Position numbers and translations under genes: made by a program. A stretch of DNA of 26,275 bases from a virus, in IMG/VR virus record IMGVR_UViG_3300021138_000145, positions 1-26,275 of that record. The stretch is one strand, 5' to 3'. Below, in pieces: positions 7,047-14,047 of this stretch. Positions within the stretch are counted from its first letter, which is position 1; every line of letters starts with the position of its first letter. Under the pieces are notes generated by a model. The model was not told the DNA's origin. It saw nothing but the letters and a program-made list of their open reading frames with translations, and did not search any database.

Positions 7047-8111
7047 TTACCAGGTGCTTAAACCAGCACGTTTCCAGGTATTTGTTGCCACGCATACATA
7101 AACATATCCCGAATCCCATGCAATTTGACCAGTAACTCCTGGGCTAGATGATGATGCCGGTGCTGAACTAGATATTCTAAAAGTACCGTTTACATCTAAA
7201 GTAGCTTGAGGTATACTATTAAAAATTCCTACTGTATTACCACTAGCGTTAATAAAAAATGCAGAAGAAAGAGTTGATCCTGCTAATGTACTAATTACAA
7301 AATTCTGGTTTGCTGTGTTTGAAGATATTTGAAAAATGTTAGAACTAACATTTATTTCATTATTACTATTAGGTCCAAGAATTAATGGTGAATTATTTGT
7401 AATTGTTAGCTGGCCATCTATGGAAGAATTACCGCTAGTTGTTACGAAATCTTCTACAACGTATGTAGTTACACCGTCGGCTGCTAATAATTGACTAGCA
7501 GTTAATACTGGAGCATCAAAAATTAGTCCTTGAATGTTACTAGCATTAAATCCAACTGAAATATTGCCTGTAAATCCGCTGATAGCTGATCCTGGGGTGA
7601 ACGAAGTATCACTGAAAATTCCTAATAATGTTCCTCCCACATATAGATAAACAATTGTGCGAGATATACTATTCGAATCAAGAATAGATTCAACTTGAAA
7701 TCCATTTAAGCCTTGGCTTTTTGTATATATCGGGCCTGCTAATACATTAGAAATGCCATCATTAAAATATAATTGTGCATTTACACTATCGATCCAAAAA
7801 TCACCAGTAGTTATATTGCTAGGCACTGTTGAAGATACTTGCGCTCCTCCGATATTTGCAAAACTAGATCCGTTATAAACTTTTAAAACATTTTGAGTTG
7901 TGTCGTACCACACTTGCCCGGTTAACGGATTCGGTGGTTGAGATGTATTTGCAAAGTTTTCTAATAGATATACAAAATTATCATTGAGATATAATCCATA
8001 ACTAGTAGAATTTTTTCCTATAAGTGTTAAATCCGTTGTAGTTTGATCAACTTGACCATCAACAATTTGAGTTAATAGTGTACCGTCAGTTAAGTTTATT
8101 GTATAGCTCAT
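7047..8111 (-). CDS. Tail fibre protein with shared N-terminal anchor
   Basis: 354 residues. Residues 1-130 are the anchor shared with its two neighbours (MSYTINLTDG, GKNSTSYGLYLNDNFVYLLENFAN, GQVWYDTTQNVLKVYNG, GDFWIDSVNAQLYF). The middle is a short beta-rich shaft (NNSPLILGPNSNNEINV, ATLDVNGTFRISS). The last 35 residues, VTGQIAWDSGYVYVCVATNTWKRAGLSTW, form a compact tip commonly seen at the end of marine phage fibres. The protein starts at an ATG that shares its A with the stop of the upstream gene (TAATG, 8109-8113). No good ribosome binding site precedes it, so it is probably made by reinitiation after the 800-residue fibre, which would tie their amounts together. Confidence 0.8.
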   Translation of the reverse strand: MSYTINLTDGTLLTQIVDGQVDQTTTDLTLIGKNSTSYGLYLNDNFVYLLENFANTSQPPNPLTGQVWYDTTQNVLKVYNGSSFANIGGAQVSSTVPSNITTGDFWIDSVNAQLYFNDGISNVLAGPIYTKSQGLNGFQVESILDSNSISRTIVYLYVGGTLLGIFSDTSFTPGSAISGFTGNISVGFNASNIQGLIFDAPVLTASQLLAADGVTTYVVEDFVTTSGNSSIDGQLTITNNSPLILGPNSNNEINVSSNIFQISSNTANQNFVISTLAGSTLSSAFFINASGNTVGIFNSIPQATLDVNGTFRISSSAPASSSSPGVTGQIAWDSGYVYVCVATNTWKRAGLSTW

Positions 8112-10513
8112 TATATAACACCAGTGAAAATTATGTAATTTATAGTTAAGAAAGGATTCATTATTGTAACTGGTAACGATGCCGCTGGAGCCGGAACACT
8201 AACACTACCACTATCGGATAAACCATAACCTTGGCCTGTTTGGCTCGATGTAGCTAATCCGAGCCCTGGAGTAATATTAGTAAGTTGACTTTCAGCAGTT
8301 CCTGGAACCCAGCCTGGAGTTCCTACAGCATAAAATTGTTGATATCCATCGCTAAGACTATGTTTATGGTCTGGTAAATTCGATGCCGATAACGTAATAT
8401 TTTGACTTCCGTCTCCGGCACCTACTGTATCTGCTGTAACTGTAGATACACGATTTGCAGATCCACCGCCTGCAGAAATTAAAGTAGTAGACGAAGAAGC
8501 TGAAGGTACAGTTAATCCGTTATTCATGTTATCTGCACCTAGCGCAAATCTTCCACGTAAATCAGGTAACGCAAATGTACTTAATCCATTTAATAAAGCA
8601 GATGCTTTATAAGTATACTGTAATACTGCAAATAACGCAGGATACTTACTAATCTGTACTTCACTACCATCGCATAACAAATATCCAGTTGGTAAATTAG
8701 TAGCAAGACCTGCATATGGAAATATAGAGCCTACTGGAACTGTTGCAGTATGATTAAACAAAACTTGTTTAGACATACTTACTAGCTGATTCGAGCTTGC
8801 TTGATATACCAACAATTGATCGTTTAGTGAAGAATCTATTGCTACTGTTTTTTGAGTAATGATACTTGAACTAATAGAAGTATTGAATATTGCAGAACCT
8901 GTTTGTGTTTGTCCATTAAAGACTAAATCGTCACTAGTTACATCTCCAGATAAAGAAAATGTTGTAGGAGAAGTTAATTTTGTAGCAGATCCTGACACAT
9001 TACCAGTTACTGTTCCAGAAAACGTTCCTGTAAAATTGCCATTAAAAGATTGTGCATATACATTTCTAAATTGGAATGAACTACTTCCAATATCATATGC
9101 TAAATTCGAATTAGGAAGTATAGCTACAGAATTCATATCTGCGCCGACATTAATTGCACCAGATGTGCCTGTAGTTGTTCCGCCTACTGTTAAAGTATTT
9201 CCTATTGTAGCATTTAATTGAATTGATATGCCACCGCTTGTCTGGATACTAGCACCACCTGGATCAAATGGGCTACCGCTAGTTGTTCCTATGTCGCTAG
9301 TACCTTGTACTATCAATCTTCCTGGAACAGGAGCTGAAGGAATACTTCCTATAAATTGTAAAACAGCAGTACCATCGGTAGCAGTGCCACTAGAAAAACT
9401 AGGAGCCGATGTCCCAGTTGTACCTGCTGTTATAACTTGATAATAATAATTATTTGATGTAATATAAGAATTTAATGTAACACTTGTATTACTTGTCCAT
9501 GCAATTGCTTGTGTGCTAGGATCATCTTTAATAGTTGTTCCGCCAATGACATCTAATGTAGATAACGGATTAGTATTATTAGCGCCAACACCTAACCGTG
9601 CATTAGCATTTAAATGCAACCCTGTAACAATAATACCCATATTGTTTGTTGCAAATTCAACTGCATTACCATTATTTTTAGAATAAAAAACAGTAGTCGA
9701 ACCATTGACACCAATGTTGAATCCTAAACCAGCTCCTAAAGTAATACCACCATCGTTTCTTACGTTGATAGGATAATTTGCTACAGATGTTATATCATTT
9801 CTTAAAAAGTTTGCCGCGGGAACCGTAGTAGTACCTACTAATAATGCATCAGCTTGTTGTGCAGTACCCCAGAATCTAGTTAAACTACTTGCATTAGTTG
9901 AATCAACTGTAGTTAAATTAATACCTTCATTAATTGTAGTGAATCCAAGTATGGCAGATTTAGGAGTAAAAGCATCTTTACTAATAATCATCATTCTGTA
10001 ACTAGTAGTTGTAGTGATAACACTAGTTGCATATACTGTTGTTACAGTATGGCTAATATTATTAGTATCTATAATAGTTTCTAATATTGGCCCAGATTGT
10101 AATCCTGAACTATATTGAGGCCCGACTAATACAAATGCAGATCCGGAGTACAAGTATAATTGACTATTAATAGTGTCAACCCACAAATCACCAGTATTTG
10201 AATTAGTAGGTGCTGTACCTGATTTTTTAACACTACCTACAGCGTTCCAGGTACTACCATCATATACATATAACAAATCAATACCAGATGTATTATCAAA
10301 CCATAATTGACCTTGCACAGGATTAGCTGGTGCAGAACTATTAGCAAAGTTTTCTAATAAATGTAAAAAATCTCCCGCTATAATAGGAGCATATCCTGAA
10401 TAATTTTTTCCTACATACTGCAAACTAGTGGTGTTATCAACTGCACCATCTTGAATAGTAATAGGTTGTTTATCTGGATTATTAGATTCAGTAAATGTAA
10501 TAGTATAAGACAT
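8111..10513 (-). CDS. Large tail fibre protein with shared anchor and tail collar domain
   Basis: 800 residues. Residues 1-130 are the shared anchor (YVGKNYSGYAPIIAGDFLHLLENFAN, GQLWFDNTSG, GDLWVDTINSQLYLYSG, FVLVGPQ). A second domain to about 250 parallels the 493-residue fibre (GFTTINEGINL, RFWGTAQQADAL). Residues 250-590 are a Gly/Ser/Thr-rich shaft with NARLGVGANNTNPLSTLDVIGGT and SNLAYDIGSSSFQFRNVYAQSFNG, typical of trimeric beta-structured fibres. A phage Tail Collar domain follows at about 593-660: VPVGSIFPYAG, LPTGYLLCDGSEV, YPALFAVL, FALPDLRGRFALG. The C-terminal 140 residues (LSASNLPDHKHSLSDG ... MNPFLTINYIIFTGVI) are the usual collar-associated tip with a HKH motif that in related fibres can bind a metal. 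AGGAG precedes the ATG by 8 bases. Likely a receptor-binding short or distal fibre. Confidence 0.87.
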   Translation of the reverse strand: MSYTITFTESNNPDKQPITIQDGAVDNTTSLQYVGKNYSGYAPIIAGDFLHLLENFANSSAPANPVQGQLWFDNTSGIDLLYVYDGSTWNAVGSVKKSGTAPTNSNTGDLWVDTINSQLYLYSGSAFVLVGPQYSSGLQSGPILETIIDTNNISHTVTTVYATSVITTTTSYRMMIISKDAFTPKSAILGFTTINEGINLTTVDSTNASSLTRFWGTAQQADALLVGTTTVPAANFLRNDITSVANYPINVRNDGGITLGAGLGFNIGVNGSTTVFYSKNNGNAVEFATNNMGIIVTGLHLNANARLGVGANNTNPLSTLDVIGGTTIKDDPSTQAIAWTSNTSVTLNSYITSNNYYYQVITAGTTGTSAPSFSSGTATDGTAVLQFIGSIPSAPVPGRLIVQGTSDIGTTSGSPFDPGGASIQTSGGISIQLNATIGNTLTVGGTTTGTSGAINVGADMNSVAILPNSNLAYDIGSSSFQFRNVYAQSFNGNFTGTFSGTVTGNVSGSATKLTSPTTFSLSGDVTSDDLVFNGQTQTGSAIFNTSISSSIITQKTVAIDSSLNDQLLVYQASSNQLVSMSKQVLFNHTATVPVGSIFPYAGLATNLPTGYLLCDGSEVQISKYPALFAVLQYTYKASALLNGLSTFALPDLRGRFALGADNMNNGLTVPSASSSTTLISAGGGSANRVSTVTADTVGAGDGSQNITLSASNLPDHKHSLSDGYQQFYAVGTPGWVPGTAESQLTNITPGLGLATSSQTGQGYGLSDSGSVSVPAPAASLPVTIMNPFLTINYIIFTGVI

Positions 10514-10516
10514 TTA

Positions 10517-11125
10517 TTATACTCCTACCAAACCAGTTAAACTTTGAATTCGAACAGTATAATCTATTTGAATTAACCTATTAAGACTTTTTAATACAGG
10601 GTGAAAAATAACATGTGTCAATAAAGATGTAGACCCATCTGTATTATAACTCTGCAACCCTAATTCGTCAAATACGTATGCACTTTGACCATTTGATTCT
10701 ATATCATAAGCACTTTGCCCGCTAGGTTCACCATAATCTAACAAACAAGTTACAAATACATCAGTATAGTTTGTACCAGTTGTATGACGTGTTTCTATAA
10801 AATTCCTAGTAGGATCTAAATTATTGCTTGATTCTTGATTTACAACTTTAACGTAGGTTTGATTATATAAACTAGCGTTAGTTCCGCTTGTGTTTGGGGT
10901 TAGATAGGTAATAATTCCGGTTGGATCAATACTGGTTCCACCGTTGCCAAATGCCATTTGGTAAACAAAACCATTACCGCTGTCTGCTAGACTTTGTGCA
11001 ATAGCAATACTCATATTTTCGTAATGAATAGCATTACGTTTATTGATGAAGATTTCTTTAGAAATAGGGTCATAAATCTTAATATGACCTTCAATATGGA
11101 TTCCTGTTGAGTCTTTAGTCTGCAT
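10517..11125 (-). CDS. Conserved T4-like phage virion structural protein
   Basis: 202 residues. Recognised blocks: TGIHIEGHIKIYDPISKEIFINKRNAIHYENMS, then MAFGNGGTSIDPTGIITYLTPNTSG, then LLDYGEPSGQ, YVFDELGL, and the C-terminus LTHVIFHPVLKSLNRLIQIDYTVRIQSL. This whole order is, as I recall it, highly conserved next to tail fibre genes in marine T4-like phages, where it has no experimentally known function. Compact length and invariance suggest a structural connector or baseplate-associated part rather than a variable receptor binder. A late-promoter-like box sits 19 bases before the ATG. GAGAG is the likely ribosome binding site. Only 3 bases separate it from the 800-residue fibre downstream. 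Confidence 0.75.
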   Translation of the reverse strand: MQTKDSTGIHIEGHIKIYDPISKEIFINKRNAIHYENMSIAIAQSLADSGNGFVYQMAFGNGGTSIDPTGIITYLTPNTSGTNASLYNQTYVKVVNQESSNNLDPTRNFIETRHTTGTNYTDVFVTCLLDYGEPSGQSAYDIESNGQSAYVFDELGLQSYNTDGSTSLLTHVIFHPVLKSLNRLIQIDYTVRIQSLTGLVGV

Positions 11126-11144
11126 AATATCTCTCTTTATCTAT

Positions 11145-11152
11145 TATTTATC
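11145..11152 (-). promoter_or_regulatory. T4-like late promoter box GATAAATA
   Basis: The minus strand reads CTGATAAATAATAG in the 47-base gap 11126-11172, with the box ending 19 bases before the ATG at 11125. It shares TGATAAATA with the box at 7025-7032 and resembles the T4 late consensus. It would start a transcript covering the conserved virion protein and the large fibre. Confidence 0.6.
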
Positions 11153-11172
11153 AGTGTTCATTATCTGATAGT

Positions 11173-12402
11173 TTAATATGCTCTTGCACCATTATTTTTT
11201 CTTGGATAAACTGCGCCGGTTGAATTTCTAAAACCATAATTTAGTTTAGGATATATCGATCCAGTACGTACTAAAGCATATAAAGATGCGCCTATAGGTG
11301 GACCCAATCCGGTTACAGGATCCCAGCCCGAGGTACCTGCATACCCATTACTAATTGATCCAGTGTCTTTACCCACAGTTATATCATAAAATACACTTTG
11401 ATGTGCATAAGCCAAGGTATTCCAATCAACACTTGATCTTTTAACTCCAGTTAATTGCAGGATTCTAGCAAACATACCAGCTAATGTTGGGCAAGCAAGG
11501 CTTGTTCCTCCAGCAGCCGCTAATGTTCCGCTTTGATAATAGATATATGCACTCATAGGAGCAGAAATATCTGGTACTCCTCTCATAGTCAACGATGTTG
11601 GACTGCCCGTTACTCCGCTAGTAACAGGAGTATAATGTAGTCCAGTTTGCCAGCTAGGCAAGCTAAATGTTGTACTTATTCCGCCGCCGCCGCCCCAACC
11701 TGAAGGAAAATTGGAATCTCCATTATCATCTGTTTCTAAAGATCTCACGTTTTGAGCTGTAACATACAAATGTGTACCGCCTACTCCGATTGCATTAGGG
11801 CTCGATGCCGGGTAAACTACCGCTTCAGAGGAGCTTCCTTCACTAACTACACTTCCGTAGTCCCCCGATGATGCACAGAAAACAATTTTGTTAGAGGCTA
11901 ATAAAGCTAGATTTGTTTCATCTGCTGTATATTCAGCACCACCCCAACTCATAGTACATATATGTACTTGATCTGAAATTGCTTGAGCAACCATACTTGA
12001 AAGATAATTTCCAATATAGATACTAATATTAGCAAGAGGTGCCATACAAGCTGTACAATATATATCTACAGTATTTTCTCCATCTGAGCCAGTACCAGTG
12101 TATGTTCCTGTTTGACCATCTAATAGTACTGTTCTAATTGTAGGAGCCGTTAAATTAGATGATATCAATCCTGCCGTTTGTAAATCTGAAAAAGATTTAT
12201 TAAGATCACTTTGTTGAAAGCCACCACCAAAACTAAAAATTGCAATTTTTACACCATACCCTGTACTATTAGGAATTCCGTATGCGGCTGCTATGGAAGG
12301 AGGAGTTAAATAGGTTGGCAAATAAGAATTTATGCCTTCAGGACTTGCTCCTTCGGGCATTACTAAATCTACCGGAATAAGATTTGATGGTTTAAAGTCC
12401 AT
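11173..12402 (-). CDS. Sedolisin-type (S53) serine-carboxyl peptidase in the tail module
   Basis: 409 residues. Sedolisins are endopeptidases with a Ser-Glu-Asp catalytic set and a bound calcium, usually acid-active. The order of motifs is complete: LTPPSIAAAYGIP (about 32-44) as at the start of mature sedolisins; GENTVDIYCTACMAP with Glu109 and Asp113 (the ExxxD pair); CTMSWGGAEY (149-158); CASSGDYG with Asp181 (oxyanion Asp); YPASSPNAIGVGGT; and GGTSLACPTLAG with the nucleophile Ser301. The calcium site region follows: FYDITVGKDTG with Asp340, then GYAGTSGWDPVTGLGPP with Asp361. Subtilisin-type DTG and HGT motifs are absent. No signal peptide and no propeptide: only about 31 residues precede the mature domain, whereas secreted sedolisins carry a prodomain of about 150-200 residues. 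The C-terminus holds a short basic repeat (IYPKLNYGFR / VYPRKNNGAR). It lies 1 base after the repeat fibre with GGAAG as ribosome binding site, so it is expressed with late structural genes and is probably virion-associated (inference). Confidence 0.88.
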   Translation of the reverse strand: MDFKPSNLIPVDLVMPEGASPEGINSYLPTYLTPPSIAAAYGIPNSTGYGVKIAIFSFGGGFQQSDLNKSFSDLQTAGLISSNLTAPTIRTVLLDGQTGTYTGTGSDGENTVDIYCTACMAPLANISIYIGNYLSSMVAQAISDQVHICTMSWGGAEYTADETNLALLASNKIVFCASSGDYGSVVSEGSSSEAVVYPASSPNAIGVGGTHLYVTAQNVRSLETDDNGDSNFPSGWGGGGGISTTFSLPSWQTGLHYTPVTSGVTGSPTSLTMRGVPDISAPMSAYIYYQSGTLAAAGGTSLACPTLAGMFARILQLTGVKRSSVDWNTLAYAHQSVFYDITVGKDTGSISNGYAGTSGWDPVTGLGPPIGASLYALVRTGSIYPKLNYGFRNSTGAVYPRKNNGARAY

Positions 12403-12403
12403 A

Positions 12404-14041
12404 TTATACTTCCAATTTTAAATATGTAATTGTTACTGTAATTGGGTTTGTCGAACCGCTATTGTTATAAATCTTCAAATACATATTTGTACTAGGTGTT
12501 CCATCGGCATTAAATCCAAATACTGCTGGAGTAAAATAAGTAGTAGTTGCAGTTGTTGTAATTGATTCAGCAACTACTCCGCTACCAGGAGTTGGATCTG
12601 TGCTAATGTTTCTACTACTATCATTAGATTGAGCTGTGGAACTTGTATAAACTGTTACCCAGGCACCAACACTAGTTTGTATACTGTACAATAGATATCC
12701 TTTAGCAGCCGTAACAGTTGCAGTAGCACTAGCGGTATTGGATAAACTTGCTGTCGTAGTTGCTACTGTAGTACGACTACTTAACGAACCAGGGCTTGCT
12801 ACTAATTGATTACTGCCGTTTAATATAATTGTTGAGCCATCTATTTTAACTCCGCCTAAAACTGTTGTACTTGCTGTTGGCAATGAATATGTATTTGCAC
12901 CGCTGATAACACCACTACCGTTAATTGTAATAGTGGTACCATCTACTTTGACTCCGCCTAATGTTCCAGTGCTTGCTGTAGGTAATGAATATGATGTAGC
13001 ACTTATTACTCCGCTTCCGTTAATTGTAATAGATGACCCATCAATTCTTACTCCTCCAAGAATACTAGTAGTCGCTGTTGGAAGAGAATAAGCACTTGCG
13101 CTACTAATAACACCACTACCATTAATTGTAATAGTTGTTCCATCTACTTTGACTCCTCCTAGTGTGTTAGTAGTTGCGGGAGAAACACTGATTAAACCGC
13201 TAGTTGAAGTAATTGAAGTTCCGTCTACTTTAACTCCTCCGATGATTGTTGTAGATGCTATCGGTAATACAGAACTAATTGTTCCATTATTAATAACAAT
13301 ACTCGATCCATCAACTTTAACTCCACCAAGTACACTAGTAGTTGCAGTAGGTACCACTGAACTAATTACTCCGCCGGTTGAAGTAATTGTAGTACCATCA
13401 ACTTTAACTCCACCTAATACAATTGCAGTTGCAGATGGTAAAATATATTGAAGTTGATTACTTCCATTTAGAGTGATTGTAGTTCCGTCAATTTTAACTC
13501 CGCCGAGTACACTAGTACTTGCAGTTGGTAATGTATAAGGAGTTGTACTACTAATAACTCCAGTTGAAGGATTAATAACAATACTAGATCCATCTACTTT
13601 AACTCCGCCTAATGAGCTTGAAGTAGCGATAGGTAAACTATAAGACCCTGGAGTTGCACTAATTACTCCTCCATTAATATTAATTGTTGAGCCGTCTACT
13701 TTAACTCCGCCGAGTACGCTAGTACTTGCAGTTGGTAATGAATAAGGTGTAGCACTTATTACACCTGAATTAGTAGTAATAGTAACTCCATCAATTTTAA
13801 CTCCTCCTAACACCGTTGTTGATGCTAAAGGTATAGAATAGTTAAGTATTGCCGATGCTGGTTGCCAAATTAATGATGATCCATTTGTAGATAAAATATA
13901 TCCATTATTACCAGCTTGTGATGGCACAATAGAAGAATACAATTCAGAAAAGTTTGCATTTATTTTTGTTCCACCAGTTCTTAAAGTATCCCCGGTACCA
14001 TCATCTGTTGCTGTACCTAAATTCAATAATTGTTGTGCCAT
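12404..14041 (-). CDS. Repeat-rich tail fibre protein (about eleven LGGVKVDG repeats)
   Basis: 545 residues. Residues 1-36 (LNLGTATDDGTGDTLRTGGTKINANFSELY) are a well-known phage fibre N-terminal module that attaches fibres to the virion. Residues about 68-415 are eleven tandem copies of a 29-35 residue unit of the form YSLPTASTSVLGGVKVDGxTITINGxGVISA, expected to make a long trimeric beta shaft. Residues about 420-545 are a separate beta-rich end (LYSIQTSVGAWVTVYTSS, FTPAVFGFNADG, MYLKIYNNSGSTNPITVTITYLKLEV) that may be a receptor-binding or capping domain. The start at 14041 has AGAGGA 9 bases before it, made from the last codons of the upstream giant gene, only 6 bases away. No catalytic motif is visible. 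Confidence 0.85.
   Translation of the reverse strand: MAQQLLNLGTATDDGTGDTLRTGGTKINANFSELYSSIVPSQAGNNGYILSTNGSSLIWQPASAILNYSIPLASTTVLGGVKIDGVTITTNSGVISATPYSLPTASTSVLGGVKVDGSTININGGVISATPGSYSLPIATSSSLGGVKVDGSSIVINPSTGVISSTTPYTLPTASTSVLGGVKIDGTTITLNGSNQLQYILPSATAIVLGGVKVDGTTITSTGGVISSVVPTATTSVLGGVKVDGSSIVINNGTISSVLPIASTTIIGGVKVDGTSITSTSGLISVSPATTNTLGGVKVDGTTITINGSGVISSASAYSLPTATTSILGGVRIDGSSITINGSGVISATSYSLPTASTGTLGGVKVDGTTITINGSGVISGANTYSLPTASTTVLGGVKIDGSTIILNGSNQLVASPGSLSSRTTVATTTASLSNTASATATVTAAKGYLLYSIQTSVGAWVTVYTSSTAQSNDSSRNISTDPTPGSGVVAESITTTATTTYFTPAVFGFNADGTPSTNMYLKIYNNSGSTNPITVTITYLKLEV
12797..13840. repeat. Tandem coding repeat, about 11 units of roughly 87-105 bases
   Basis: This is the DNA behind the fibre shaft. 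On the + strand each unit contains a variant of CCATCTACTTTAACTCCGCC, spaced about 87-105 bases. Units differ by many synonymous and conservative changes, so they are old or under selection to diverge while keeping LGGVKxDG. Two units (around 12800 and 13450) have the variant ending LNGSNQL instead of INGSGVIS. Unit number could change by recombination and so alter fibre length. Confidence 0.85.
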
Positions 14042-14047
14042 TTTTGA

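Noticed and set aside
8859-9440. Open frames on the + strand opposite the large fibre
   Set aside because: Low-complexity Pro/Val-rich translations that mirror the Gly/Thr/Ser-rich fibre on the other strand. No ribosome binding site or recognisable motif.
11173-12402. Subtilisin (S8) identity for the peptidase
   Set aside because: GTSxxxP is shared with subtilisins, but the DTG and HGT motifs are missing, while ExxxD, SSGD and the C-terminal calcium region of sedolisins are all present.
13149-13451. Open frame on the + strand in the repeat fibre
   Set aside because: Its translation repeats with the period of the fibre repeats (VxPSTLTPP), so it is a shadow of the coding strand.
12797-13840. 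CRISPR array
   Set aside because: The units are in-frame, diverged coding repeats with no conserved palindromic repeat and no unique spacers.
5519-14041. Diversity-generating retroelement acting on a fibre tip
   Set aside because: No reverse transcriptase or template repeat is visible in the window, and no repeated tip segment with adenine-directed variation was found.
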